A stretch of 64,000 nucleotides of DNA, taken from assembly GCF_001613045.1 (NCBI RefSeq), contig NZ_BDBP01000027.1, forward strand, positions 1-64,000, written 5' to 3'. The DNA is from Nocardia lijiangensis NBRC 108240 (lineage in GTDB: Bacteria > Actinomycetota > Actinomycetes > Mycobacteriales > Mycobacteriaceae). The notes beneath the pieces are model-generated. The model saw only the letters and a list, made by a program, of their open reading frames with translations, was not told the origin of the DNA and did not search any database. Of the stretch, positions 36,617-46,188 are shown in pieces. The position numbers and the translations under genes are program-made. Positions within the stretch are counted from its first letter, which is position 1. Every line of letters starts with the position of its first letter.

Positions 36617-37492
36617 ATGGCCGAGTTCGGAATTCACCCCGCCAGCCCGATCGGTGCGTATCGAGACGCCAGCGCGCTACCGCTATCGACCTCGGGCGGG
36701 GAATCGCTGGCAGTGACACGCCTCGGCCCGGCCTCCTCACCGGCGAGCGTGGTCTACGTCCACGGCATGCTGGCTGACTCCCGTTACTGGACGCCGCTGG
36801 TCGAACACCTGCATGCGCGTCTCGACGGCGCGATCACCCAGATCGTCTACGACCAGCGCGGTCACGGTCACTCCCCACGCCCGACTGGGGGAGGGGGCAT
36901 GGGGTTGGCGGTGTTCCTCGAGGACCTGGATACGGTGGTTGCCCACGCGCCCGGTGCGGTGGTGTTGGTAGCGCACTCGGTGGCGATATCGCTGGCAACC
37001 GCGTGGGTCGCGCGCTATCGCCCGCGCGCCCGCACGCTGGCAGGGCTCGTACTATTCAACGGCTGCCCCGACTTCCCGCCGCGGCTGCCGTCGGTGATGT
37101 CCGCCGGTCGCGCGACACGACGCCGATTTCTCCGCCGCGGCCAGCGCGTCGCCGACCTACTCAGCTCCGGCATCGCCGACGCTGTCGCGGGCGAAGGCAA
37201 CCTCGACGCCGCACTGGATGTGCTGGCCGCCTACGGGCGATTGCCCCTCACCGAAGACGCGACCAGCACGCTGCGAAGCATCCCGACCTGGGTGCTGGCC
37301 GGTCGAGAAGACCCGGTCGTGGCCGCTGGCAGCGCTGCGCGGTTGGCCGAACAGATCTGGGCCGACTTCGACAGCGTGCCCGACGCTGGGCATTCCCTGC
37401 CCTTCATCGACCCGGTTCGCGCCGCCGCGCCGGTCCTGGCCGCCCTCGAAGTCGCCTACCGCAGCCAACGCCAGGACGGTGTCCCGTGGTGA
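36617..37492 (+). CDS. Alpha/beta hydrolase
   Basis: This 291-residue alpha/beta hydrolase of the epoxide-hydrolase/peroxidase-like group has the oxyanion strand VVYVHGMLADSRYW, the nucleophile elbow VVLVAHSVAIS (Ser near residue 122, in an atypical A-H-S-V-A context), an acid in LAGREDPVV and a His in DAGHSLPF. There is no signal peptide. It sits between two pilin-like genes and overlaps the second by four bases. Its substrate and link to conjugation are unknown; it could modify lipids or a signal molecule. Confidence 0.75.
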   Translation: MAEFGIHPASPIGAYRDASALPLSTSGGESLAVTRLGPASSPASVVYVHGMLADSRYWTPLVEHLHARLDGAITQIVYDQRGHGHSPRPTGGGGMGLAVFLEDLDTVVAHAPGAVVLVAHSVAISLATAWVARYRPRARTLAGLVLFNGCPDFPPRLPSVMSAGRATRRRFLRRGQRVADLLSSGIADAVAGEGNLDAALDVLAAYGRLPLTEDATSTLRSIPTWVLAGREDPVVAAGSAARLAEQIWADFDSVPDAGHSLPFIDPVRAAAPVLAALEVAYRSQRQDGVPW

Positions 37493-37719
37493 TCGCCGAA
37501 CCCCTTCCCCCGCAGGTGATCTCACCGCTGACGCAGGTGCTGAGCTGGTTTGCCTGGCTGGTGATGCTGCTGTGCGTCGCGCGCGCGGTCTGGGTCGGTG
37601 GCCTGCTGGCCATTCGTAGCTACCGCGAGGAAAGCCTCGAAGGACTCCTCGGCGCCCTGCTTGGTGCCGCCGTGCTCGGCGCGGCCAGCTCGATCGCCAT
37701 CGCCGTCCTACCCAACTGA
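37489..37719 (+). CDS. Small two-TM protein, VirB2/TrbC-like
   Basis: The 76-residue protein, GTG start at 37489, has segments LSWFAWLVMLLCVARAVWVG and GLLGALLGAAVLGAASSIAI, with a charged loop (RSYREESLE) between. It mirrors the 97-residue protein at 36321, so the operon encodes two pilin-like paralogs separated by a hydrolase. Confidence 0.55.
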   Translation: MIAEPLPPQVISPLTQVLSWFAWLVMLLCVARAVWVGGLLAIRSYREESLEGLLGALLGAAVLGAASSIAIAVLPN

Positions 37720-37741
37720 CGATCCTCAGGAGAACCCCATT

Positions 37742-38380
37742 GTGAACCCCACCAGCCGATACCGCCTCGGCGTCCTCGCCGTGGTCGCCTTCACCGGACC
37801 GATCGCCGCCGCCGGACTCTTGGCTTGCAGCAGCACCGAACCCACCGCATCGAACCCAGAGACCTCGGCCGCGGTCGCGACCGCACCGACCGGATTGCAC
37901 TGGCAGTCCTTCCAGGGCCTGGAACTGCCGGTGACCGATCAAGGGCCACAACACGCGGACGGGGCGGTTGTTCGCGGGTTCGAGCGCTCCCCGGCCGGTG
38001 CCGCGCTGGCCGCAGTCCACGCCAGTGTGCGGATGTCGATCGCCCTCGACAGCGCCTGGGCCGCGGTGGGCCAGCAAATGCTCGCACCCGGCCCCGGCCG
38101 CGACGCTTGGGCGACCGCGCGCGCCCAGATCTCGATCACCGCCCCGATCACCGAGGGCGCCCCGAAACTCCTGGGCTACCGAGTAACCCGCTACACCCCC
38201 GATGCCAGCGACATCGAGGTCTACAGCCTGCATCCGGACAACTCCGCCACCTGCCACGACACCCAGGTGCTGTGGCAGCGCGAGGACTGGCGACTGCACC
38301 TGCCCGAGAACCCGACCACCAGCCCAATCACCGCAGTGACATCCCCGCCGACCGACATGGTCGCCTTCACGCCCCGCTGA
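37742..38380 (+). CDS. Lipoprotein of the conjugation operon
   Basis: This 212-residue protein has a GTG start and a lipobox (AAAGLLACSS, Cys near residue 29). The mature domain contains GFERSPAGAALAAVHASVRM, closely like a segment of the next gene's product (AFARTPQGAALAAFDAMARA). The two probably share a fold and assemble together on the outer face of the membrane. No enzymatic motif is seen. Confidence 0.65.
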   Translation: MNPTSRYRLGVLAVVAFTGPIAAAGLLACSSTEPTASNPETSAAVATAPTGLHWQSFQGLELPVTDQGPQHADGAVVRGFERSPAGAALAAVHASVRMSIALDSAWAAVGQQMLAPGPGRDAWATARAQISITAPITEGAPKLLGYRVTRYTPDASDIEVYSLHPDNSATCHDTQVLWQREDWRLHLPENPTTSPITAVTSPPTDMVAFTPR

Positions 38381-38396
38381 GGAGAACCGCGCGATC

Positions 38397-39200
38397 ATGA
38401 AATCCCAACGCCTACTGATCATCCTGCTCGTCAGCATCACCGTCGTCGTCATCGCCGCGTTCGTGCTCACCGTCACCCGCGACAACCCCGGCGCCCGCGA
38501 CATCCCCACCGACCCCGGCCACGGCCCCACCGAACGCACCTACCCCGAACCGACACCAACGCCAACACCGCCGCTGCCGCCGAGCAGCGACCTGTTCGGC
38601 AACCGCCTCGAAACCCCGGCATCTGAAACCGGTGTCATACTGCCCCAGGACTTCACTGCCCGGCCCGACCCGGCGCGCCCCGACTACCTGAGCGCGGCAC
38701 CGGCGAGGATGCAGTGGCAGCGCGGATGGGGCGGTGCGGCGTTGCCGTTCTCGGGCAGCGACGGCCCCACCGCGGTCTTCGACGGTGTCGCGATCGCGTT
38801 CGCGCGCACACCGCAGGGCGCGGCGCTGGCCGCGTTCGACGCGATGGCACGGGCGCTATCCGCGCCGGAAGGCGTCTGGCAGCAGGTGGTGCGCGAGCGC
38901 TACTACGGCGGCGGCCAAGACCTGCTGGACCGATTCGCCCGATCCCGCCGCACCATCGGAGCGGCCCGCTACGTCGTGGTCCCCGACGGCGTGCGGATCC
39001 AACCCGGCTACGCCGACGACTTAGCCGTCGTCGAGTTCGCCACCCGCGACGACATCGGCTACACGGTCGCGACTTGGCCGATGACCTGGATCGACGGCGA
39101 CTGGCGCGTCCGCGTAACCGACAACATCGAAACCCTCTGGGGGGCAGGGACTTCGGTAGCAACCTTGACCGGATTCGGGTCATGGAAGGGACAGCCATGA
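38397..39200 (+). CDS. Bitopic membrane protein, VirB8-like, paralogous to the preceding lipoprotein
   Basis: This 267-residue protein has an N-terminal anchor (LLIILLVSITVVVIAAFVLT), a Pro/Thr-rich linker and an outer domain. Within it, FDGVAIAFARTPQGAALAAF and an ending with WIDGDWRVRV resemble the lipoprotein before it. An anchored NTF2-like domain in this position is what VirB8/TrbF-type scaffold proteins look like. The stop overlaps the next ATG (ATGA). Confidence 0.6.
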   Translation: MKSQRLLIILLVSITVVVIAAFVLTVTRDNPGARDIPTDPGHGPTERTYPEPTPTPTPPLPPSSDLFGNRLETPASETGVILPQDFTARPDPARPDYLSAAPARMQWQRGWGGAALPFSGSDGPTAVFDGVAIAFARTPQGAALAAFDAMARALSAPEGVWQQVVRERYYGGGQDLLDRFARSRRTIGAARYVVVPDGVRIQPGYADDLAVVEFATRDDIGYTVATWPMTWIDGDWRVRVTDNIETLWGAGTSVATLTGFGSWKGQP

Positions 39201-40657
39201 CCCACCGCCTCATCGCCTACGCCCCCCGCGGATCCGGAAGCTGGCGGACACAGTTGCCCGGACCCAATCTGTGTGACTTGCCCCTGGGTCCGAGGCAAGC
39301 GTGCGAGGAACTCCAGCAGACCGCTTCCGAAGCCGCGAGTTCGGCCTTCGATGATCTCGCCGACATGCTTCTCGAGGCCTTCGGTCGGCTCCTTCGGATG
39401 GCGATGGCGTGGTGGACCGATCTTCCCGCTCCAGAGCTGACCGGGCCTGGGGGCGAATTGGGCCCGGCGCTGTCGGCGGTGCGCGGCTACACCAGTGGTC
39501 TGCAGGTGGTGTTGCTGACGACCGGCATCATGTTCGCCGCCGCCCGCTTGGCGTTGGCCAAGCGAGGCGGTCTCGCCGGCGAGGCTCAAGAAAGCTTCCT
39601 GATGCTGGCGCGGGCGGTATTCGCGTCGATGAGCTTCGCCGCGGTGGTCGCGGCCGGAACTCGAGCCGGGGATGCGTTCGCCAACTGGGTGATCTTCGAT
39701 GCCAGCAGCGGAGACTGGGCAGGGGTGGTCAACCGGCTGACCGACTTCGACGCCGAAACCCGTTCGGGCCTCGGGACCGGCGTCCTGGTGGTGGTCGGCG
39801 TGCTCGGCTTGATCAGCACTCTGATTCAGCTGGTGATGCTGGTGATTCGGCAGGCGCTGTTGATCGTGGTTGTCGCGGTGATCCCGATGGCCGCTGCCGC
39901 ATCCGGGACCGGTCCTGGGTCGCAGGCCTACAAGCGGTTGCTGGCGTGGTCACTGGCTTTCGTGCTGTGGAAGCCCGTGGGTGCGCTGGTGTACGCGGTC
40001 GCATTCGCGGTCATCGGGAACGAGGACCAACGCGATCCGCAGCTGGTGCTGCTGGGGCTGATCCTGCTGGTGATGAGCGTGGTCGTCCTGCCCGCTCTGA
40101 TCCGGCTCGTCGCCCCCGCGGTCGCGACGCTGGGCGGAGGTGGCGGGGCGACGGCAGTGCTGGCCGGTGGGGCGGCCGGAGTCGCGATGGCTTCCCTCGG
40201 CGGACGCGGGGAAGGCCGCAAGGTCAGCGAGGGGGAGAACGCGCCGAGCGGATCATCAGCAACCGGTTCCGCACCGGGACCGACCGCCAGCGGTGGTGGT
40301 GGTGGTGGTGGACGTTCGATGTCAGGTGGCGGAGGTTCGCCAGGTTCGGGTCTCGGTACCGCCGGTGGTGCCCAGTCCGGCACGAGCGGGCCGGGTGGCG
40401 GAGGCGGTGTGCGGCCTAGCGGCGGAGGGGCGGGGAAGTCTGCGGGCGCCAAGGCTGCTGGCGCTGGTGTTGGCGGTGGTGGCGCTGGCGCGGGTGCTGC
40501 TGCCGGTGCAGGCGCGGCCGGTGCGGTGGTGATGGGTGCGCAGATGGGCGCCAATGCGGCTCAGCACGGGGTCGCGGCTGTCGACAGCCAGGTGCGCGAC
40601 GCGAGCGAAGCCGGATGGGATCCCGATGCCCTCGGCCCGGGTGAGGTACGGCGATGA
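39197..40657 (+). CDS. Polytopic T4SS channel protein (VirB6/TrbL-like)
   Basis: This 486-residue protein has about six membrane segments between residues 95 and 320, for example GLQVVLLTTGIMFAAARLAL and VLVVVGVLGLISTLIQLVML. It ends in a long Gly/Ser/Ala low-complexity tail of about 140 residues. This matches VirB6/TrbL inner-membrane channel subunits of Gram-positive conjugation systems. It is co-translated with the SCO6880 gene. The tail is unusually Gly-rich and may be disordered in the cytoplasm. Confidence 0.75.
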   Translation: MTHRLIAYAPRGSGSWRTQLPGPNLCDLPLGPRQACEELQQTASEAASSAFDDLADMLLEAFGRLLRMAMAWWTDLPAPELTGPGGELGPALSAVRGYTSGLQVVLLTTGIMFAAARLALAKRGGLAGEAQESFLMLARAVFASMSFAAVVAAGTRAGDAFANWVIFDASSGDWAGVVNRLTDFDAETRSGLGTGVLVVVGVLGLISTLIQLVMLVIRQALLIVVVAVIPMAAAASGTGPGSQAYKRLLAWSLAFVLWKPVGALVYAVAFAVIGNEDQRDPQLVLLGLILLVMSVVVLPALIRLVAPAVATLGGGGGATAVLAGGAAGVAMASLGGRGEGRKVSEGENAPSGSSATGSAPGPTASGGGGGGGRSMSGGGGSPGSGLGTAGGAQSGTSGPGGGGGVRPSGGGAGKSAGAKAAGAGVGGGGAGAGAAAGAGAAGAVVMGAQMGANAAQHGVAAVDSQVRDASEAGWDPDALGPGEVRR

Positions 40658-42126
40658 CCGCGCGCATGTACGGCCGCTGGGAACGGCCCCGCTCCGCTGG
40701 CTTTTACGGGCTGACGTGGGGTGTGTCGATGCTGGGGCTCGGACTGATCGTCATGGTGATGGTCGGGTTTATGCTCACCCGATCCCTGACCGTCGCGGGT
40801 GGGATGATCGCGGTCGCGGCGGTGATGTTCACGCCATTAGCGATCACCCGAAACGGTCGCACCGGCTGGGAAATCCTGTTGCTGCGGGTGCAGTTCGCCG
40901 CCGCTCAAGCCCGCGGGGAGCACCTCTACCGCGCGGGCCGGTTTTCCAGAATCCCCGGTATCGCGAAACTTCCTGGGCTGCTGGCTGATTCGCGGCTCAG
41001 TGAGTACGAGACCGCCGGTGGAAAGCGGTTCGCGATGCTCCACATCCGCCGCAGCGACCACTACACAGTGGTGCTGCGGGTGATCCCGCGCGGCAAGGAA
41101 CTCGTCGACCAGGCCCAGATCGACGCGTGGGTCGAAGGATACGGGCAGTTCCTGGCCACCCAGAGTCGCGGCGGGGAAGTCGTGGCGGTGACCGCGGTGC
41201 TGGAGAACGCCGTCGAAACCCGACTCAAGCAAGCTCGTGAGGTCGCCCGCCTGGTCCGCCCGGACGCCCCCGCATTCGCTCAGACGGTGATGCGGGAAGC
41301 CGCCGCCGCCATCGGCGGGGTCGGGGTTCGCATCGAAGCGCGCATCGCGATCACCTACCGCGCCATCGGCAAAGGCAGGATCCGCCGCGACGAAGCCGAG
41401 CAGGCCCGCGAGATCGGCCAACGCCTGCAAGGGGTCCTGTCCCAGCTTGCCCGCGCCGGGCTTCCGGCGACCCCGTTGCAGGCGTGGGAAGTGCTGGGGT
41501 TGGTGCGCAGCCGCTACGACCTGGCCTCTCAACGCGATGCCGAATCCGCGGGCGCGGACATCACGTCGAGTCAGTCGTGGGATTCGGTCGGTCCACTCGC
41601 CCATCAGGATCGGTGGGATCACTACGTGCACGACGGCGCGCGGTCGATCACCTGGGAGATGGACGCGGCCCCGCGTGGGGCGGTGATGGAGACCGTGCTC
41701 GAGGAGCTGTTGCGCCCCCGTGCGGACGTGCCGCGCAAGCGGGTCGCGATCGTCTACCGGCTGCACTCGGCCGCCGAGGCCACCAGCCTCGTGGACTCCG
41801 ACTTCCGCGACGCGATCGCCGCGGAGCAAACCGAACGCGGAATCTCTACCGCCTCCGCACGTATCCGGGTCGGCAACACCCAAGCCGCTCGCGAAGAGCA
41901 AGCCCGCGGCGCCGGGCTGACGCGGTTCGGGGTGCTGGTGACGGTGACCGATCACCTCGACGCCGACCTGCCCGGGATCGAAGCCTCGGTCAAGGGGATG
42001 GCGGCGGCCTCACGGTTGGGGGTGCGGCGCTGCTACGGCAGCCAAGCTGCCGCCTTCGCCGCCTCGCTCGGGATCGGGTTGGTCCTGCCCGAGCACATCT
42101 CGATCTCGAAGCGGGTGTCGGCATGA
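40654..42126 (+). CDS. SCO6880-family conjugation membrane protein
   Basis: This 490-residue protein opens MTARMYGRWERPRSAGFYGL, has two membrane segments at about residues 20-65, and a long soluble domain (RRSDHYTVVLRVIPRGKE, EVVAVTAVLENAVETRLKQ). This is the signature of SCO6880-type proteins, which combine a VirB3-like anchor with the N-terminal half of a VirB4-like protein. The adjacent gene supplies the ATPase half. It overlaps that gene by four bases. Confidence 0.85.
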   Translation: MTARMYGRWERPRSAGFYGLTWGVSMLGLGLIVMVMVGFMLTRSLTVAGGMIAVAAVMFTPLAITRNGRTGWEILLLRVQFAAAQARGEHLYRAGRFSRIPGIAKLPGLLADSRLSEYETAGGKRFAMLHIRRSDHYTVVLRVIPRGKELVDQAQIDAWVEGYGQFLATQSRGGEVVAVTAVLENAVETRLKQAREVARLVRPDAPAFAQTVMREAAAAIGGVGVRIEARIAITYRAIGKGRIRRDEAEQAREIGQRLQGVLSQLARAGLPATPLQAWEVLGLVRSRYDLASQRDAESAGADITSSQSWDSVGPLAHQDRWDHYVHDGARSITWEMDAAPRGAVMETVLEELLRPRADVPRKRVAIVYRLHSAAEATSLVDSDFRDAIAAEQTERGISTASARIRVGNTQAAREEQARGAGLTRFGVLVTVTDHLDADLPGIEASVKGMAAASRLGVRRCYGSQAAAFAASLGIGLVLPEHISISKRVSA

Positions 42127-43832
42127 AAGCCCGCCGCGCCAATGCTTCTCGTCCTGCCCGTATCGAGATCGTCGCGGGCGTGCGTGTGCTCACCTCCCAG
42201 GCGCGTGCCGCGGTCGAGGCCGCCGCCGCCCGGCCTGGTCTGCGTGGTTGGCGGGCGCGGCTGGCGATATCGAGCGATGATCATCGACGTGCCACCGCCG
42301 CTCGCCGTGCGGAAGATATCGGTGGCGATGGCTTCGACCGATCGCTGACCACTCTGACCGATCGCGGATATCGCGGGCTGGGAGGCGGTCGCGCCGCGGT
42401 CGTCGCGGCCACCCCGGAATGGCGGGCCACCACCGTCCAAGTCGCTGGGTTGTGGCCGTTCAGTGTCGGCGCGAGTGCTCCCACGGTCGGCACCCCGGTG
42501 GGTGCGCACTACATCACCGGCGCCCCAGTGCATTTCGACCCCATGTCCTGGTTCCTGCGCGGCTATATCACCGCCCCGATCGCGTTTGTGTTGGCGCTCA
42601 ACGGTTTCGGCAAATCGAGCCTGATTCGTCGGATGGTGACCGGTGCGGTCGCGGCGGGAGAGACGGTGCTGTGCATGGGCGACACCAAACCCGACTACCG
42701 CGACCTGGTGGAGCGTCTCGGTGGTCAGGTCGTCGATGTCGGGTATGGGCACGGCACCCTGAACCCGCTTGATGTCGGCGCGTTGGGCGCGGTCGTGTCA
42801 CGGCTCACCGACCCCGATCAACGCCGCCAGGTCACCGCACGGGTCGAAGCCGGGCAGGTCAACATCGTCGCCGGACTCATCGAACTGGTGCGCGGGTCGG
42901 CGGTCGCGGACTACGAAGAAGTCCTGATCGCCGCCGGATTGCGCAAACTCTACAGCCCCACAAGTGGTTTCAGCTACGAGCGCCCGCCGCTGCTGTCAGA
43001 CCTGCTCGAGGTCATCTCCGGCGGGGCCGAGCAACTGCGCCGGTTCGCCGAGGAAGACGATAGCTCCGCCTACCGGGCCAGCACGAAAACCCTGCGCCGC
43101 TCGCTGCGTGCGCTGGTGGAGGGCCCGTTCGGGGCGATCTTCAATGCCCCCAGCGCCACCCGGCTCGATCTGGCCAGCCCAGCGGTGTGCATCGACGTCT
43201 CCCGCATTCCCGAGGGCGACACGAAACTGCTGGCCGCGGTGCTGATGGTCTGCTGGAGCGAAGGGTTCGGCGCCGTGGCGGCAGCGCATGCTCTGGCCGA
43301 TGCGGGTCTGGCCCCGCCGCGCACGTTCGAAGTCGTCATGGACGAGATCTGGCGCGTCCTCGGGGTCGGCGAATTCATGGTCGACCGGGTCGACGCCCTG
43401 ACCCGTCTCAACCGTGGCCTGGGCACCGGGTTGATCATGTGCTCGCACACGATCAAAGATCTCGCCGCCTTCGACTCCGCTGCCGCACAGGCCAAAGCGC
43501 TGGGGTTCTTCGAGAGGTCGCGTGCGAAGTTGATCGGCCCGGTGGGCCCGGAGGAGATCAACCGCATCCGTAACGCGGTCGGTATCACCGACACCGAGAA
43601 ACTGCTGGTTACTTCTTGGGCGGCTCCACGCCCACCTTCCGATGACGACCTGGACCCATCACGGCGGGAAACCCCGCCTGGCACAGGCTGCTTCCTGCTC
43701 AAAACTGGCGAAGCCGCAGAGCCCGGCATCCCCTTCCGGATGGTGTTCACTCCGAGCGAGCGCGAGACGGATGTGCACAACACCAACCGTCGCTTCGACC
43801 ACCTGCCCGCCGTCGGTGAGGCGAGCAGGTGA
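42123..43832 (+). CDS. VirB4/TraE-type T4SS ATPase
   Basis: This 569-residue ATPase has Walker A in ALNGFGKSSLIRRM (about residue 160) and Walker B in TFEVVMDEIWRVL (about 404). The C-terminal motor includes RLNRGLGTGLIMCSHTIKDL. With the SCO6880 protein it reconstitutes a VirB4-like energiser for pilus or substrate movement. The first Gly of the classical P-loop is replaced by Ala, as is usual for this actinobacterial group. Confidence 0.85.
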   Translation: MKARRANASRPARIEIVAGVRVLTSQARAAVEAAAARPGLRGWRARLAISSDDHRRATAARRAEDIGGDGFDRSLTTLTDRGYRGLGGGRAAVVAATPEWRATTVQVAGLWPFSVGASAPTVGTPVGAHYITGAPVHFDPMSWFLRGYITAPIAFVLALNGFGKSSLIRRMVTGAVAAGETVLCMGDTKPDYRDLVERLGGQVVDVGYGHGTLNPLDVGALGAVVSRLTDPDQRRQVTARVEAGQVNIVAGLIELVRGSAVADYEEVLIAAGLRKLYSPTSGFSYERPPLLSDLLEVISGGAEQLRRFAEEDDSSAYRASTKTLRRSLRALVEGPFGAIFNAPSATRLDLASPAVCIDVSRIPEGDTKLLAAVLMVCWSEGFGAVAAAHALADAGLAPPRTFEVVMDEIWRVLGVGEFMVDRVDALTRLNRGLGTGLIMCSHTIKDLAAFDSAAAQAKALGFFERSRAKLIGPVGPEEINRIRNAVGITDTEKLLVTSWAAPRPPSDDDLDPSRRETPPGTGCFLLKTGEAAEPGIPFRMVFTPSERETDVHNTNRRFDHLPAVGEASR

Positions 43833-43838
43833 TGGCTG

Positions 43839-44984
43839 GTGGATACCTCCTCGCGCGCGGTGATCGCCACCGCGCTGGGCCTACCGGCGGTACTGCTGCT
43901 GTTGTTGCTGATCGTCGTCGGCGCCGAGCCCACGCTCACCTGCACGACACCGCTGGCTTCCGGTGGTGCGGCGGGGGTGAGTGGCCCGACAGGGCAGACG
44001 GTGGCCGGTTTGTCGGAGCGGCAGTTGCAGCTGGCCCGCAACGGGGTCGCGATCGGCAAGCAGCGGGGGATGCCGGAGTCGGTGATCATCGCCGAGTTGG
44101 CCGCCCAAGCGACCGAGTCCAGCTTCCGGAACTTGGCCAATCCGGCGGTACCGGAGTCGTTGAACTATGCCAACGACGGGCTCGGCTACGACAACGACTC
44201 GGTTGGCCCGCACCAGATGCGCGCCGCCGTGTGGGGGGCGGTCGGCATCGCGGCCCTGATGGATCCGGTCTATCAGATCAACTGGTTCTACGACCAAGCC
44301 GAACAGTTAGGTGCCGCTGCGGGGGTGATGTCCCCGGCCGAGCTGGCTCAGGAGATCGAGCGGTCGGCTCCCAACGCCTATGCGGGGCAGTTGGATTTGG
44401 CGCGTCGGCTGTATGCGTTGTTCGCCGACATCGACCCTGCTTCGATGCCCCGCACACCGGGCGGTGCGCCGGCGGCGGGTTGCGGGCCGAACGGATCCGG
44501 CACACCGCTACCGGGCGAGGTGAGCGAGTTCGGGCGCGCGGTGATCGAGCACGCCGCCCGCTGGATGGGCACCCCCTACGTCTGGGGCGGCGGCGATGTG
44601 AACGGTCCGACCGGCGGCGGATTCGACTGCAGCGGATTGACCCTCTACGCGGTCTACCACGCCTCGGGTGGCCGAATCCGGTTGCCACACTACACCCAAG
44701 CCCAGCAAGACCACTCCACCGCCCAGATCGTCCCGTTCGCCGAGCGGGCGCCGGGGGACCTGATCTTCTTCACCGCTCCCGGCGACGTCGATTCCCATCA
44801 TGTCGGCATCTACTACGGCCGCGACGACCAGGGCCGCGACTTGCTGCTGCATGCCCCGCAGTCCGGGCAAACCGTGACGCTCACCCCGCTGTCGGCGTGG
44901 GACGGCGAGCACATCGACGTGCGCCGCTATTCGGTCCCCGCCACGTCGAGTCCCGACACCAGCCTCCCAGGAGGTCGCACATGA
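43839..44984 (+). CDS. Peptidoglycan hydrolase: lysozyme-like plus NlpC/P60
   Basis: This 381-residue protein has an N-terminal anchor (LPAVLLLLLLIVVGAEPTL). Residues about 60-185 are transglycosylase-like, with a candidate catalytic Glu in AQATESSFRNLANP and a VGPHQM turn. The C-terminal NlpC/P60 domain shows Cys in GGGFDCSGLTLYAVYH (about 268), His in SHHVGIYYG and a third polar residue in LLLHAP. It opens the cell wall for T4SS assembly, the VirB1 role. GTG 43839 is seven bases after the VirB4 stop. Both catalytic sets look complete. Confidence 0.88.
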   Translation: MDTSSRAVIATALGLPAVLLLLLLIVVGAEPTLTCTTPLASGGAAGVSGPTGQTVAGLSERQLQLARNGVAIGKQRGMPESVIIAELAAQATESSFRNLANPAVPESLNYANDGLGYDNDSVGPHQMRAAVWGAVGIAALMDPVYQINWFYDQAEQLGAAAGVMSPAELAQEIERSAPNAYAGQLDLARRLYALFADIDPASMPRTPGGAPAAGCGPNGSGTPLPGEVSEFGRAVIEHAARWMGTPYVWGGGDVNGPTGGGFDCSGLTLYAVYHASGGRIRLPHYTQAQQDHSTAQIVPFAERAPGDLIFFTAPGDVDSHHVGIYYGRDDQGRDLLLHAPQSGQTVTLTPLSAWDGEHIDVRRYSVPATSSPDTSLPGGRT

Positions 44985-45649
44985 ATACCCACCCCCGATC
45001 ATCGGTCACCGGTGGCCAGATCACCCCGGAAATGGTCGTGCGCGTGCGCTCCGCCGAACTGCGAAAGTTCACCCGGAAACGGCAATTCGATCAGGTCGCG
45101 GTCCAACACGGCTTCAGCGACTCGCGCAGCTTCGAGCGGTTCGTGACCGCGTTACACGATGTCGCCGGGATCGACTACGAAGGGTTGCGTCAAGTCGAGG
45201 CGGCACGGCGTAGCGTGCACCGACGACTGGTGGCCATGGCGCGGCGGGGTCCGCGATTGATGTTGTGGTCAGCGGCCACCATGGAAGCCTTCACCGTCTG
45301 CCGAGCCGACGGGCGAGTCATCTGGCACGACCGCTTTCCGCGCGAGTTCCCGGTTGCTACCGGCGTTGCGGCTGCGGAAACCTCGGCACGGCAGGCGATT
45401 TGGCTGGCAGGCCAAGCCCGCGTCCAGTGGGGCGCTGAAGCGGCGACACTGCACCTGATCTTGGCTCGTAGCCGTGGCGTCGAGCTGATCACGCTGCATC
45501 ACGCGGCCGTCACCGCGGCGCTGGTGCTGGATGTGGTCACCGAGCCGGTACACAATCCCGCCGCCGAACAATGCACCCGCCCCGATCCCATCGACTGGCA
45601 CCGCACCGACCTGGGCACGCTGATCCATCCACCCCGGGAATCGGCATGA
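44981..45649 (+). CDS. Soluble protein of unknown function
   Basis: This 222-residue protein has a strong AGGAGG site before ATG 44981, which overlaps the hydrolase stop. The N-terminal third is helical and basic (SAELRKFTRKRQFDQVAVQH). The rest is an alpha/beta segment (MEAFTVCRADGRVIWHDRF, then ATLHLILARSRGVELITLHH). I recognise no domain. Coupling to the hydrolase and to the next lipoprotein suggests a component or regulator of the apparatus. Confidence 0.6.
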   Translation: MNTHPRSSVTGGQITPEMVVRVRSAELRKFTRKRQFDQVAVQHGFSDSRSFERFVTALHDVAGIDYEGLRQVEAARRSVHRRLVAMARRGPRLMLWSAATMEAFTVCRADGRVIWHDRFPREFPVATGVAAAETSARQAIWLAGQARVQWGAEAATLHLILARSRGVELITLHHAAVTAALVLDVVTEPVHNPAAEQCTRPDPIDWHRTDLGTLIHPPRESA

Positions 45650-46188
45650 ATACCACCGCCTCCGTCCTCGTCGTGGCCGTCACGCTGGGCCTGGCCGCGT
45701 GCTCGTCCACCCCTGTCGACACCACGCTGGCCACCCCCGCCCCGTGCCGCGCCGATCGGTTCGCCTCGCCCTTTCACGAACTGGATCCGTGCCAGGCCGA
45801 GGCGGTCCTGACCGCGGCGGTGAGCACGATTTTCGGTTACCGCCCGCGCGAGCACGCCGACCCGCGCGCTGCGTTCCGCGCTGCCTCTGCGCTGATGGAC
45901 CCCCGATTCGCCGAGCGTGCCGAACCGGCCGCGTTGGTGTGGTCGCCGATCACCGCCGAGCAATTCCAGCGCTGGCAGCACGAGGGCGTCGAGCTCGCCA
46001 CGACGGTGCGGATCACTGCTGATGATCATCCGGCCGCCACCGCCACCGCCACCGCCGCCAGTCGAGTTCTCGCCGTCACCGTCCAACCAGAAGACCAGCC
46101 GGGCATCGAATTCGCTGTCTACGCCCACGCCAGCCGCGCCAGCGACGCATCGGCGTGGCTGCTGACGGGGATGGAGGTGGCGGCGTGA
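45646..46188 (+). CDS. Lipoprotein, NTF2-like
   Basis: The 180-residue lipoprotein has a lipobox in VTLGLAACSST (Cys near residue 19). The mature part contains CQAEAVLTAAVSTIFGYRP and DPRAAFRAASALMDPRF, the helical start of an NTF2-like fold similar to that of the proteins at 34907 and 38397, and ends in beta strands. Its stop overlaps the next GTG. It is a probable outer-face T4SS component. Confidence 0.6.
   Translation: MNTTASVLVVAVTLGLAACSSTPVDTTLATPAPCRADRFASPFHELDPCQAEAVLTAAVSTIFGYRPREHADPRAAFRAASALMDPRFAERAEPAALVWSPITAEQFQRWQHEGVELATTVRITADDHPAATATATAASRVLAVTVQPEDQPGIEFAVYAHASRASDASAWLLTGMEVAA

Noticed and set aside
43829-44980. Alternative frame over the NlpC/P60 gene joined to the next protein
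   Set aside because: The Arg-rich upstream part is a frame shadow; the true gene starts at 44981 with AGGAGG.
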